Notes: a model not told the origin generated them from the sequence alone. DNA of 64,000 nucleotides from Saprospiraceae bacterium (GCA_016719615.1 JADJYQ010000006.1:62001-126000); one strand, 5' to 3'. Numbered from the stretch's first letter, positions 56,301 to 64,000 are shown. Program-made: numbers and translations.

Positions 56301-58312
56301 CGGTTATTGGCAAATAATGATCCGGCATAACAACCCATCGCCATGAATAAATGATAGCGATCTTTATTCATATAGGAATCTACATTTTCCAAATTAAAAT
56401 CGAGACGAATGGCCGCAGAGTGGCCCATAAATGAAATAATAGCACTCCCTTCGTTGATGTATTTTCGCAACAATTCACTATTGGCAACTTCGATGGTATT
56501 ACTACTTTGTTTATAAAAAGTCTTCACATCTGCGCCACTTAAATTACTTTCGATGACATTTTCCATACCTGCCAGCTGACTACTTATCAGCGCATAAATT
56601 TGGGGATCTCCACCCGATAAATGAATAACCCGTTTCAACCATTCCCGATTTTCTAAATTGTATGAGCTTGTTGTCGTAAAAGCTTCGTGAGATTTGATTT
56701 TATCTAAATACGCTTTTATTTCCGAGCCATTAATCACCGGCAATCTGCCAAAGGCACAAAATGGTTTATTTTGTTGATCACAAACAAGACTTATATCTGA
56801 AGCGGGCGAACAAAAAGTAGGAACCAGAAAATAGTCTGTGTTCAAGCCACTTTGTCTGTAATATGGGTATTCAAGTCCTTTCCCTAAAATCAAAAAATAC
56901 TTCATATCCGGCCAGATCGTTCGTACATATTGACTAAAATTTTTAACAGCCAGACTATGGGTATGAATTCCAAATGCAAATGCATCATAGAGCTCTTCAA
57001 TATTTACCAAAGCCACCTTGTAAGATCCGCCTTCTGCTGAAGAACGGTAACGCGCATATTCCTGAACATAATTGATTCCATTGACCGGTGACTCCAATTT
57101 TGGATGGTATAAGATCACATAGTTAAAGTTTCCACTATTAAATGATTTAATTTCCGTTTCATGTAATCCTGAAATCGGTTTTTCCTCTGCAGGATTCCAA
57201 ATCACAAATTCCCGGTCATTAGAAGATGGTGGAATTGTGATGCGATAGACTCCATTGGTTTCTCTAATGCTTTTGAGGTAAATATTATTGGTAATATCAT
57301 AAATTACAATTTCCGTCCCACCATCAAAATTTTCTAACTCCAGATATTTTCGAATAAGGCTCTTCCCGATTTTTAAATGGGCCATTCGTTGTTGATTAAA
57401 ATCAAACTTCCTTGGATAGTTAAGTTCTATTAATGAAACGGCCAATTTGTCTTCCGGACTGGCTTCGCCATTGATATTTAGGGTAAATTCATTTTTTAAT
57501 TCAAAAGCAGGAATTAATATTTCTTTAGTTCTAATTTTATAGCCTGCAAAAATTTCCGTTCCAAAAGAAACGCCATCAACTGTAAATGCGGGCCGGTGTG
57601 CGGTATTATCATCTCCGTAGCCGGTAATTCGAATCAGAATTTGTGCATCAGGACCATCAGAATAATAATTATCGAAATTTAGATTAAAGTTCCTGTTTCT
57701 AAAAATATCGGATGTGTATCCTTGTGCATTATCAAATAAAGGATATTTTTGATCACTACCAAAACCTGTACTTCTTTTAAAAGAAATTTCACTGAAAATT
57801 AGCTTTTTATTCTGAATATAATACTCATCTTTTGGCAATGGTGCAGAAAGGTCATTTAATACAAAAGTTACATCCAGTGGATCCGGATCAATATCATAAG
57901 TAAGGAAATAAACAGAAGTATCATTAAACATACTGTATTCCGGATTCATGAGTAAATCAGCTTGTTGAAATAGTGCTTCATCCAACTCAGCGCGATTTTT
58001 CAAACCATAAATTAACAGATAATCATCAGATCCCATCAGGCCCGTTGTAGATCTTATCATTGGCTTCTGTTCTCCAAATTTATACAATCGCATATGGGAT
58101 GCGGGGATTGTAGCCACCGGAAAACCTGATTGTTGAAGCATTGAATAGCTGATTTTGTAGATTCCATCAGCTGGAATATTCAGCTTCCAATATTTCTGAT
58201 TGGGTTTGTGCCATTCATTGCCATAGATTTCATTGCCTTTAAATGTCATTTGGGCATTAAGCCCGAAACTAAAGATAAATGCAAGGATGAAAAAATTACT
58301 CGAGCGAATCAT
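53321..58312 (-). CDS. porU: Type IX secretion system sortase PorU (C25 peptidase family)
   Basis: 1663 residues, long as is normal for PorU. Signal peptide-like N-terminus (NFFILAFIFSFGLNAQ). The peptidase C25 region has both catalytic residues: SFMGHSAAIRLDF (His near residue 629) and MAMGCYAGSLF (Cys near 660), with GDPAVKLNF closing the domain. A long beta-rich C-terminal region follows, ending in a sorting-like segment (FVNYPNPFSSRTRFVYTL ... GTDQFGEKLANGVYLYRFRVK). PorU cleaves the C-terminal signal of T9SS cargo and attaches it to A-LPS at the outer membrane. At least four cargo proteins in this window have the signal it processes. It is alone on its strand here; PorV, PorT or PorN are not in the window. 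Confidence 0.93.
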   Translation of the reverse strand: MIRSSNFFILAFIFSFGLNAQMTFKGNEIYGNEWHKPNQKYWKLNIPADGIYKISYSMLQQSGFPVATIPASHMRLYKFGEQKPMIRSTTGLMGSDDYLLIYGLKNRAELDEALFQQADLLMNPEYSMFNDTSVYFLTYDIDPDPLDVTFVLNDLSAPLPKDEYYIQNKKLIFSEISFKRSTGFGSDQKYPLFDNAQGYTSDIFRNRNFNLNFDNYYSDGPDAQILIRITGYGDDNTAHRPAFTVDGVSFGTEIFAGYKIRTKEILIPAFELKNEFTLNINGEASPEDKLAVSLIELNYPRKFDFNQQRMAHLKIGKSLIRKYLELENFDGGTEIVIYDITNNIYLKSIRETNGVYRITIPPSSNDREFVIWNPAEEKPISGLHETEIKSFNSGNFNYVILYHPKLESPVNGINYVQEYARYRSSAEGGSYKVALVNIEELYDAFAFGIHTHSLAVKNFSQYVRTIWPDMKYFLILGKGLEYPYYRQSGLNTDYFLVPTFCSPASDISLVCDQQNKPFCAFGRLPVINGSEIKAYLDKIKSHEAFTTTSSYNLENREWLKRVIHLSGGDPQIYALISSQLAGMENVIESNLSGADVKTFYKQSSNTIEVANSELLRKYINEGSAIISFMGHSAAIRLDFNLENVDSYMNKDRYHLFMAMGCYAGSLFANNRSISEDHNLAPERGSIVYVANTTAGYPDILGIFGNEFYRQLGGKKYGKSTGEALQETILQMISNGGERLLTQAYSVTFNGDPAVKLNFNEAQDYTLDSRSLSTEPSLVFSTQKEFELRFEVVSLGAYEKDSIQLTVERELPNGSRRIVFDQQIAKPSWRSQISMLLPVSGDTAVGYNRLYIKLDGKNLVQEGPLPEAENNNDLEVNGQMGYSFFVFGNEAKPVYPKEFAIIQSNSPQLIACNGNTLAEEIDYYFELDTTEYFNSSHKQSHVVKQTGGVIHWTPSQSLMENVAYYWRVSPDSIGAGQFAWRNSSFIYLPGSTPGWNQSHFFQHKKNDLYKMQLNEPDRQFQYSAAYVEIRANNGYIELPSFIRPRLYVGTDVSSDYDYWNYNNNFSGVVVNVFNPISGRLWVNVTGGDFNSYQDGRYGGKPFYIFQTETAQQRAILMDFLENSIPVDHVVVLSTLSQYQNSYFPELWEADGVRNMFSVLESFGAKQVRSLKSFNSVPYILVYRKGRSDFEVKESIGNFTDENEISHIFSIPQTEGSMQSRIIGPAKAWSQFSWNYNLFNAAEDQQEINIYGISPNGNQTLLRGPFTDAVQDLSNIQTRDYPQLMLEWKSKDTSSRSSSVLDYWRVTHVSLPDAAFHPALWFKKSNDTINQGDPFDIEILAQNIGEADFDSLLVKFTLVSQTNQQTISYKRLLPLASLTTLKIPFSFNTSSVYGSYKLFIELNPDSDQAELYSFNNTAVIPFFIRRDRRQPYMDVTFDRNRIINLDIVSSKAVIEISIQDENKDLLLNDTSVLEMRLKEPGGNPQRIYFSQNNVEFVPAAGAENKLKAIIHGRFTKDGIYTLYVKGYDASGNPASDLDYIIDFTIITKSSVSNFVNYPNPFSSRTRFVYTLTGDEIPEYYSIQIMTVSGKVVREISKEEIGALQIGTHMTEFEYDGTDQFGEKLANGVYLYRFRVKDRQKKAIEKYDNGTDQFFTKEFGKMLILR

Positions 58313-58449
58313 AGAAGAAATTTAATTATGCATTATAAATTAAGCACAAACATATTAAATAAATATGTAATATTAAAAGATTCCGGACTATTTTTTTACC
58401 TTTAACACTGTGCCTTCATTTACTTACAGCTGCTCTTATTTCGGCTTTT

Positions 58450-59487
58450 TTGATCCAATTAGCTTATTGGTTATTGGTATTTGGGAAAATTCATCGCCAA
58501 AGAGAAAAACAAGGGGCAATTGTTTGCGAGCCGGTAAGTTTGGTTATTTGCAGCCATAAGGGACTCCAGGATTTAAAAAAGCACCTCCCTCATTGGCTTC
58601 AACAAGAGTATCCGGAATTTGAAATCATCCTGATTGACGATGGCTCAGATGATGGTACCGAGGCATATGTTAAGAGCTTGATTCAGAATTATCCGCAACT
58701 TAAATACCACTATTTACACAAAATCCAATCCGGTAAAAAATTGCCCTTACTAAGTTCTGTTGGCTTTGCTAAATATGATTGGCTGGCACTGACCGATGTA
58801 GATTGTGAACCTGCCGGTAAATTATGCTTAAAAGCAATGATGAAATCGCTTCAAAAAGATACAGATCTGGTGATCGGATATGCTCCTTACAAACCAAAAG
58901 CCGGCTTATTAAATGCATTTATCCGCTATGAATCTTGTCTAAATGCAATCCAAATGTTTGGAGCAGCAGCTTATGGATTAGCATATGCTGCAGTTGGTAG
59001 AAATTTAGTCTATAAGAAAAAACTATTGACCCCTCAAGCCATCTGTTTAGAAGTGCCCTATGGTGACGATGATTTGCTGCTCCAACATTACGCTCATCAT
59101 ATAACTGCCGGCTACTGTATTGATCCAAATGGCTTTACTTACACTGACGCTGAAACCCGATATATCGATTATTTTCGTCGCAAAAGCAGACATTATGCAA
59201 CATCGCGGTCTTATAAGCTTTCCTCCAAAATATATTTAACACTCTATTTTCTGAGCTTGATTTGCTTTTACATGAGTGTAATAATTTTAGGATTTTCGAC
59301 CAATTTAAATCTCGCCTTGAGTCTCTTCCTTTTAAAATACATCATATGCTGGCCAATGTTTTGCAATTTGGCAAAAAAATTCCATGAACCCGGATTATGC
59401 AAATTATTTCCATTATTGGAATTATTATATGTTTGCCATATTCTTTTACAATTTCCTCTCCTATTAAAAAAAAGAAAACACTGGTAA
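58450..59487 (+). CDS. Family 2 glycosyltransferase with C-terminal membrane helices
   Basis: 345 codons from a TTG at 58450. Motifs of GT2 enzymes: VSLVICSHKGLQDL near residue 28, IILIDDGSDDGTEAYV near 58-73 (nucleotide-binding Asp), LTDVDCEP near 113-120, GDDDLLLQHYAHH near 205 and three hydrophobic helices after 255. The frame is open upstream to about 58363 and encodes LHLLTAALISAFLIQ, which looks like the beginning of an N-terminal membrane helix, but no ATG is found there. The listed start is thus uncertain, and the N-terminus may be longer or carry a further indel. The gene lies 2 bp before rsmG. Confidence 0.8.
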   Translation: MIQLAYWLLVFGKIHRQREKQGAIVCEPVSLVICSHKGLQDLKKHLPHWLQQEYPEFEIILIDDGSDDGTEAYVKSLIQNYPQLKYHYLHKIQSGKKLPLLSSVGFAKYDWLALTDVDCEPAGKLCLKAMMKSLQKDTDLVIGYAPYKPKAGLLNAFIRYESCLNAIQMFGAAAYGLAYAAVGRNLVYKKKLLTPQAICLEVPYGDDDLLLQHYAHHITAGYCIDPNGFTYTDAETRYIDYFRRKSRHYATSRSYKLSSKIYLTLYFLSLICFYMSVIILGFSTNLNLALSLFLLKYIICWPMFCNLAKKFHEPGLCKLFPLLELLYVCHILLQFPLLLKKRKHW

Positions 59488-59489
59488 TT

Positions 59490-60122
59490 ATGGATAAAAT
59501 CTCTCAATATTTTGATAATTTAAATGCGGACCAGCTAGCAAAATTTATTCAGTTAAAACCATTGTATCAAAGCTATAATGAAAAAGTAAATCTCATTTCG
59601 CGGAAAGATATGGATGCCTTCTACCTTCACCATGTCCTGCATTCTCTGAGTCTTTCGGCATTTATTTCATGGACTTCAAAATGCAAAATCCTGGATCTTG
59701 GCACAGGTGGTGGTTTTCCTTTGATTCCTCTGGCCATATTATACCCTGAAGTAGAATTTACAGGCATTGATGGCACCGGAAAAAAAATCAAAGCCGTGCA
59801 ATTTATCGCAAATGAACTCCAACTAAATAATGTTCAGGCCTTTCCGACCAGAGCAGAAGATTTTGACGGCCGCTTCCATTATATTATCAGTCGGGCTGTG
59901 TGTACTTTATCCCTATTAAGTCAATACAGCAACGATCTCCTTTATAAAAAATCAATCTGCCCGCTTCCCAATGGCATTATCGCATACAAAGGTGGAGATC
60001 TCAAAAATGAAATCAACGATATTCAAAAACAACACTATTATGAAATTTGGGATATCCATTCAAAATTTCCTGAACCCTATTTTATAGAAAAAAAACTGGT
60101 TTATTTGCAAGGGAAGGAATAA
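59490..60122 (+). CDS. rsmG: 16S rRNA m7G527 methyltransferase
   Basis: 210 residues from ATG 59490 (an in-frame ATG 31 codons upstream lies inside the preceding gene and is rejected). SAM-binding motif ILDLGTGGGFPLIPLAIL near residue 68-85, VNLISRKDMDAFYLHHVLHSL near 34-54, FTGIDGTGKKIKAVQ near 91-105, YIISRAVCTLSLL near 131. These are the RsmG/GidB signature segments. It methylates N7 of G527 in 16S rRNA, and loss in other bacteria gives low-level streptomycin resistance. Only 2 bp separate it from the glycosyltransferase gene. Confidence 0.94.
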   Translation: MDKISQYFDNLNADQLAKFIQLKPLYQSYNEKVNLISRKDMDAFYLHHVLHSLSLSAFISWTSKCKILDLGTGGGFPLIPLAILYPEVEFTGIDGTGKKIKAVQFIANELQLNNVQAFPTRAEDFDGRFHYIISRAVCTLSLLSQYSNDLLYKKSICPLPNGIIAYKGGDLKNEINDIQKQHYYEIWDIHSKFPEPYFIEKKLVYLQGKE

Positions 60123-60187
60123 ATAGTTCCTGGTTGATAGCTGTTGGTTGATAGTTGAACAGGACACCTCTCGCTGAGTTTGAATAA

Positions 60188-60315
60188 AACAAAAATAAAT
60201 CAATTTATCATCCGTCTGGAAAACAAAGTTTTCCTATCACCTCAGCGTATCCCGCTTTGAAAAAATTTGGGGTGTATATATTACACTAATAAAGCGGGAG
60301 GAGACTACGCAGAGC
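60188..60315 (+). repeat. 128-bp two-hairpin dispersed element, copy 2
   Basis: Same length and gapless alignment to 49515-49642. Hairpin 1 here is GGAAAAC-AAA-GTTTTCC and hairpin 2 is CCCGCTTT ... AAAGCGGG. Same orientation as copy 1; it lies downstream of rsmG. Confidence 0.85.
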
Positions 60316-60378
60316 GAAGAAATCACTTATTCTTAAAATCTTGATTCGGTAGGGAGTTGGTTGTTGCATATAACTACT

Positions 60379-60394
60379 ACTAACGTTCGTTAGT
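60379..60394. repeat. Dispersed palindrome ACTAAC-GTTC-GTTAGT
   Basis: Perfect 6-bp arms with a GTTC spacer (AACGTTCGTT core), in the convergent gap after rsmG. Confidence 0.75.
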
Positions 60395-60685
60395 TTATGA
60401 TACAATTATTTCACCAAATACTTTAGTTTCAGTACATTCAGTTTTACCCGCTTCTTTTTTTTATTTCACAAATCTCCTTCTGCAATTTCTCCAATTCTGT
60501 TTATTCTGATTCAGATAGAAAAGAAGTTGCCAGAGTACAGTTCCTACTTATTAAATATTACGGATACAAACAACGATGATCGCGTTAGAAATTGGATGGA
60601 ATGCTTATTTACCGTGAAATAAGTCATTTATTGATTTAAATGAAATATACAAGACTTCACTTTAGTCTTTCAGGTATTCCCTTCC

Positions 60686-60730
60686 AAAAAAAAACAGTTT
60701 ATCACATGTTTAAAACATATGATAAACTGT
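60686..60730 (-). terminator. Rho-independent terminator of the GCDS-repeat gene
   Basis: On the minus strand: 11-bp stem ACAGTTTATCA / TGATAAACTGT, a nested ATGT..ACAT inner stem, then a run of about 8 T (A-run 60686-60693 on the plus strand). It is placed 30 bp after the stop of the gene at 60760, the right distance and orientation. Confidence 0.85.
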
Positions 60731-60759
60731 GTAATCGTTTTTGAAATGGCCTTATTTTC

Positions 60760-63021
60760 TCAATGTTTCATCCACTTTAATTGGCGTTTGAGTTCATTTG
60801 ATTTTAACTCAAGGATATACATTCCCGGTGCAAGATCAGAGAAATCAAAAGTATTCCACTTTGACGCATTTAATTTATGGGTAGAAATACAATTGCCAGA
60901 TAGGTTCATGACCCGAAGTGTTTCAAATGCTTGTCCTTTTTCCTGAATGACTTTCAGCTCGCCATTGGAAGGATTCGGGAATACGATAACTCCGTGCTCC
61001 GAATCTTCATCTTTTGTGCTAACTACCGTAAGCGGATAACATGCGCTTGTATCTGTACACGATTTTTTAAATAATACGAGTGCATAATTTCCGCTTTGTG
61101 TTGCTGTGAAAGTAAAATTAGTATCTCCCGGCAATGCTGCAAAATTAAGATCACAATCTACCCATTGGTATTGAGCAGTTGTGTCTGCACTTGTTAATGT
61201 ATTACCATTTACGATGATCGCTGTATCTATACTAATAATTAAAGCTTCAATATTGAGTATTGAATCACAGCCCGCAGTATTTACCAGATTCTGTATGTAA
61301 TTTCCACTTCGATAATAAGAACTGCCATTAACAACAATGCTGTCACAGCCATCAATCTGGAGATTTTCAGAATTGCTCGCTGCAATGGTCAAACTGATGA
61401 TCAAAAGAGAATCACAACCATTTGCATTACTTAAAATTTGAGTATAGACTCCGCTGCTATCATATTTCTGTTGATTGATCAGGGCACTGTCACATTCCAT
61501 AAGGCTCAGGCTACCAGTTGTACTTTGATTGATTGAAATGTTCAGAATAATCACAGAATCACAATTGAAAATTGATTTATAATTCAATACGTAGATCCCA
61601 CTGGTATCGTAAGATTGTCCGTTGATGACCAATCCGTTGCATGCAGTATAAGTAAATGTATCTTTTGTGCTTTTGTGGATGGTGAGTTTGAGCAATAAAG
61701 AAGAATCGCAACCATCTTTGTTTGTAAATGATTGCCTGTAATTTCCGGATCTGTAAAAGACAACTCCATTTACTATAATGCTATCACAATCCTCGATTAC
61801 CAATTCCTCACTGTTGCTGAAATTTATAGTCAGAATTAAGGTAAGTATAGAATCACAACCATTTGCATTGGTCAATATCTGAGTATACGTTCCGCTTTGA
61901 CTAAAAACATCTCCATTGATGACCAAACGATCACAGCCTTTTCTGGTAATACTTCCAAAAGTATTTGGATTAATAACTACAGTAATTTCAAGGATGGAAT
62001 CACAGCCATAAATGCTGCTGAAAGTTTGTGTATAAATTCCGGAAGTTTTGTAGGAAACACCATTTAAACTTACGCTGTCGCAATCACTTAATATAATTTG
62101 ACTCAGGTAACTGGGATGTATTTGCAAATGTAAAGTGAGTATTGAATCGCAACCGACGTGATTAAGCAAAACTTGTTGGTAGCTACCTGAACGAAAATAC
62201 TTCAGTCCGTTTACTTCAATGCTATCACAAGCACTTAAGTTCTCCGTTGAAGTGCTGCTGTTTAATATGGTTAACTCAATATTAATAGTGGAGTCACAAC
62301 CCGTTGAATTGGGAATCACTTGTTTATAGACTCCTGAACTATAAAATGTTTCTCCATTGAGTGTGATGCTGTCGCAGGCAGATAATTTGAAAGCGGTGTC
62401 TGTATCAAAACAATACCTGATGCCCAAATATGGCCGGAGCAATGTATCTGCACTTTCAGAAGACCAAAAAACCATCTGACCATCATTCATGTCCTCACCG
62501 CAGACCAGGGTGTCATGATCAAACAAGGGTGTGTTAGGCGTAAACGTAGCATTCTGATCGTCCGGATCAACCATAAAAATGCTGCAATAATCATTTTTTT
62601 GCGTGTAATCTCTTAAAACAATCTGCGACAAGTCAATGGAACTGTGCCAGCCTAGTTGCATCATCCCAAACAAACTGTCCTGATGTGTTGAATCAGAACG
62701 GAAAGACAATTCCAGGGAATCTGCTGGTTGGGTTTCTTCCCAGTTTTGGTTGTTCAAATTGTAAAAAATGACATCTCCATCCCAGTTAATCTGAGAATAA
62801 AGAACGTGCACATTCAGTTGTGCAACTTTGATTTTGGCCCCTTGTGGAATTCTTGAAATATTAAATTTCAATGCAGATCTGTTACCTCTCCCTGGATTTG
62901 AAAGCGAATAATGTGCATCCTGTTCCGGGTTAATCCTGTAATTGTACTGGTGGGAGATAACCTGCGCTGTAAGGCTCATACAGCAAAATAGTAGCGTAAA
63001 AAAGAGTAGTGTTCTTTTCAT
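60760..63021 (-). CDS. T9SS cargo protein with tandem GCDSI repeats
   Basis: 753 residues with a signal peptide (MKRTLLFFTLLFCCMSLTA). Residues about 20-210 form a domain with HQDSLFGMMQLGWHSS and ILYSQINWD-type strands that resembles a DNRLRE/jelly-roll-like cell-wall domain. Residues about 220-600 are nine or so ~45-residue repeats of the form C[DN]S[IL]xVNGxxYxxSGxYxQxLxNxxGCDSI, each with two conserved Cys. The C-terminus is a T9SS type A sorting domain (VFPNPSNGELKVIQEKG ... FSDLAPGMYILELKSN). Likely a secreted or surface-attached structural protein; the repeats pair their cysteines. A terminator follows the stop codon. Confidence 0.85.
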   Translation of the reverse strand: MKRTLLFFTLLFCCMSLTAQVISHQYNYRINPEQDAHYSLSNPGRGNRSALKFNISRIPQGAKIKVAQLNVHVLYSQINWDGDVIFYNLNNQNWEETQPADSLELSFRSDSTHQDSLFGMMQLGWHSSIDLSQIVLRDYTQKNDYCSIFMVDPDDQNATFTPNTPLFDHDTLVCGEDMNDGQMVFWSSESADTLLRPYLGIRYCFDTDTAFKLSACDSITLNGETFYSSGVYKQVIPNSTGCDSTINIELTILNSSTSTENLSACDSIEVNGLKYFRSGSYQQVLLNHVGCDSILTLHLQIHPSYLSQIILSDCDSVSLNGVSYKTSGIYTQTFSSIYGCDSILEITVVINPNTFGSITRKGCDRLVINGDVFSQSGTYTQILTNANGCDSILTLILTINFSNSEELVIEDCDSIIVNGVVFYRSGNYRQSFTNKDGCDSSLLLKLTIHKSTKDTFTYTACNGLVINGQSYDTSGIYVLNYKSIFNCDSVIILNISINQSTTGSLSLMECDSALINQQKYDSSGVYTQILSNANGCDSLLIISLTIAASNSENLQIDGCDSIVVNGSSYYRSGNYIQNLVNTAGCDSILNIEALIISIDTAIIVNGNTLTSADTTAQYQWVDCDLNFAALPGDTNFTFTATQSGNYALVLFKKSCTDTSACYPLTVVSTKDEDSEHGVIVFPNPSNGELKVIQEKGQAFETLRVMNLSGNCISTHKLNASKWNTFDFSDLAPGMYILELKSNELKRQLKWMKH

Positions 63022-63120
63022 ATGTGAATGTTTAAATAATTACGAAATAGGATTCCCAAAAGCTTGAAACAGCTTTGCGGATAAATTTTTGAATAAAGAA
63101 AATTGTGACGGGGTGCTGTG

Positions 63121-63128
63121 CAAAGATA
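63121..63128 (-). promoter_or_regulatory. Putative -7 element (TATCTTTG) for the GCDS-repeat gene
   Basis: Exact TAnnTTTG match on the minus strand, giving a ~95-nt leader. No clear -33 at 19-21 nt. Confidence 0.35.
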
Positions 63129-63292
63129 CACAATTGTTATCAAATAGCACTTATGGTTCTGTATATGCCTTTACAACTTCAATTTTCGAAAATTCACAGC
63201 GGCCTGAAACTTAGACATTTTCAGACAGTTTCCAGGAAGTTCTACATATACTTAAGGCATTACAATATTAAGAAAGGGCGGTATAGGAACTC

Positions 63293-63340
63293 ATAAAAAA
63301 GAGCCATCTGCTAGAGTGCTGCAAACGGCTCTTCTTTTTA
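63293..63340 (-). terminator. Terminator-like hairpin downstream of the SnoaL-like gene
   Basis: AAGAGCC (63299-63305) pairs with GGCTCTT (63327-63333), flanked by A6 (left) and CTTTTT (right), so it could end transcripts in both directions. On the minus strand it follows the stop at 63357 and ends in six T. The 21-nt loop is long but may contain an inner stem. Confidence 0.6.
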
Positions 63341-63356
63341 AAAAAAAACTCAATAA

Positions 63357-64000
63357 TTATTTCTTTGCAGGATACAACTGCTTGGTAAGGGTTTCAAAGT
63401 CAACCTCAGTCCAGGCTGCTTCGATTTTACCTTTCGGATTAAAATGGTATTCGCCCATCCATATCATATTCACATAGCGATTGGTAGCAGGTTTTCCATT
63501 AAAAGCTCCGGAATTAACACCCGACATGATTCCTCTTATAAAAATTTTATTGCCACATACGGTGACAGCATCCAGGGTTCTGGATATATCGGGAAAGGCT
63601 TTCTTCAGCGCTTTTACTCTCGTTTTAGTTTCTTCTAAAGTATTGTCCTTTCCATTAAAATGATTGATACCTGCAGGATCCCAATAACTCGCGAATTTAT
63701 CTGCATCCCCGCCATCAGCGGCAGCTGTCATTTCTTTTAATATTTTTTCCATATTTGCCGCCACCCCGGCCATGAGTTGTGATTCAAAAGCTTTTACATC
63801 AAATTGTACGACACGATCCTTTATTTTAAATTTTGAATCCAATTCATCCATGACGAAAAATGGAATGGAAAGTTTATTTCCTGTAGGCTCATTCCCATTC
63901 ATAGGGCCTGTATTTGTACCTGTGAAAACTCCCAATGTCACAACATGACTTCCGGTAAATTGCATTTTAGTTACCGTATGCTTCATATCAGGAAACCCTG
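63357..64000 (-). CDS. SnoaL-like (NTF2-fold) tandem-domain protein, 5' end off the right edge
   Basis: The frame stays open to 64000, reading GFPDMKHTVTKMQFTG. FPDMK matches the FPD step found in the middle of SnoaL/polyketide-cyclase-like domains, so the ATG at 63986 is internal and the real start lies outside the window. Two copies are visible: the end of domain 1 (GTNTGPMNGNEPTGNKLSI) and a complete domain 2 (residues ~90-205: DADKFASYWDPAGINHFNG, AFPDISRTLDAVTVCGNKIFIRG, SGAFNGKPATNRYVNMIWMGEYHF). These are small cone-shaped folds with a ligand pocket; ester-cyclase-like or unknown activity. No substrate can be named. Confidence 0.75.
   Translation of the reverse strand, partial: GFPDMKHTVTKMQFTGSHVVTLGVFTGTNTGPMNGNEPTGNKLSIPFFVMDELDSKFKIKDRVVQFDVKAFESQLMAGVAANMEKILKEMTAAADGGDADKFASYWDPAGINHFNGKDNTLEETKTRVKALKKAFPDISRTLDAVTVCGNKIFIRGIMSGVNSGAFNGKPATNRYVNMIWMGEYHFNPKGKIEAAWTEVDFETLTKQLYPAKK

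Larger units (their letters stand above)
60123..60759. other. Convergent intergenic region with repeats and a terminator
   Basis: 637 bp between rsmG (+) and the GCDS-repeat gene (-). It holds copy 2 of the two-hairpin element, one dispersed palindrome and a strong terminator-like hairpin next to the minus-strand gene (all listed). The stretch 60400-60680 has no gene. Confidence 0.6.
63022..63356. other. Intergenic region between two minus-strand genes
   Basis: 335 bp. It holds a terminator-like hairpin for the SnoaL-like gene (63293-63340) and a TATCTTTG -7-like element on the minus strand at 63121-63128, about 100 bp before the ATG at 63021. No gene. Confidence 0.5.

Noticed and set aside
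59397..59489. Longer rsmG reading frame starting inside the glycosyltransferase gene
   Set aside because: The first 31 residues overlap another gene and do not resemble RsmG, whereas the ATG at 59490 gives a typical N-terminus.
1..64000. tRNA or rRNA genes
   Set aside because: No clear cloverleaf arms with a GTTCRANYC-type T-loop in a suitable setting and no rRNA-like sequence were found; a covariance scan would be decisive.

Overview
The window looks like a chromosomal piece of a Bacteroidetes bacterium, most likely of the Saprospiraceae / Chitinophagales type. The main reasons are the type IX secretion (T9SS) sortase PorU, several surface proteins with T9SS type A or type B (gliding-associated) C-terminal sorting domains, HYR, SprB and dockerin modules, a fused MurF-alanine racemase, and promoter elements of the Bacteroidetes form (TTTG - 19 nt - TAnnTTTG). 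No rRNA, tRNA or CRISPR array was seen.

Layout. 1-20000: giant secreted surface proteins on the minus strand, namely a modular parallel beta-helix protein running off the left edge, a HYR-repeat protein, and a C25-peptidase-like T9SS cargo protein. 20000-26370: a fatty acid desaturase, two outer-membrane barrels, a small membrane protein and a quinone-oxidoreductase-like enzyme. The desaturase is followed by, and the oxidoreductase is followed by, two copies of a ~325-bp composite repeat in opposite orientation, and an 8-bp tandem array lies near the right copy. 26371-28400: dinB divergent from a LexA-like XRE-S24 regulator, with a palindrome over the predicted dinB start site. 29140-33079: a dockerin-containing T9SS cargo and a gliding-type cargo. 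33481-34639: a decayed IS4-like element with a perfect 9-bp target duplication. 34727-42857: purD, murF-alr and a three-gene parvulin/SurA periplasmic chaperone operon. 43008-49424: a surface glycan cluster (glycosyltransferase, asparagine-synthetase-like protein without its glutaminase cysteine, flippase, formyltransferase and an alpha/alpha-toroid protein). 50054-51500: an IS3-family element with inverted repeats. 51581-60122: cardiolipin-synthase-like PLD, DUF2062, porU, a family 2 glycosyltransferase and rsmG. 60760-64000: a GCDS-repeat T9SS cargo and a SnoaL-like protein cut by the right edge.

How it fits together. Five surface proteins here carry, or appear to belong to, T9SS cargo types, and the sortase that would process such cargo (PorU) is in the same window. 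The SurA-like operon would chaperone outer-membrane barrels such as the two at 21784-23816.

Two things matter when reading the annotation. First, at least eleven genes or gene halves are split by single-base indels, nearly all of them one missing base in a short A/T homopolymer. This looks like residual long-read assembly error rather than decay, so split ORFs are described here as parts of one gene. Second, the intergenic DNA is rich in dispersed repeats of at least four families (a palindrome ACTAAC-N4-GTTAGT, a 128-bp two-hairpin element, a ~240-bp CTGAAGCAGAATTTTC-type unit and the ~325-bp inverted composite). Their concentration between convergent genes is the least explained signal in the window.
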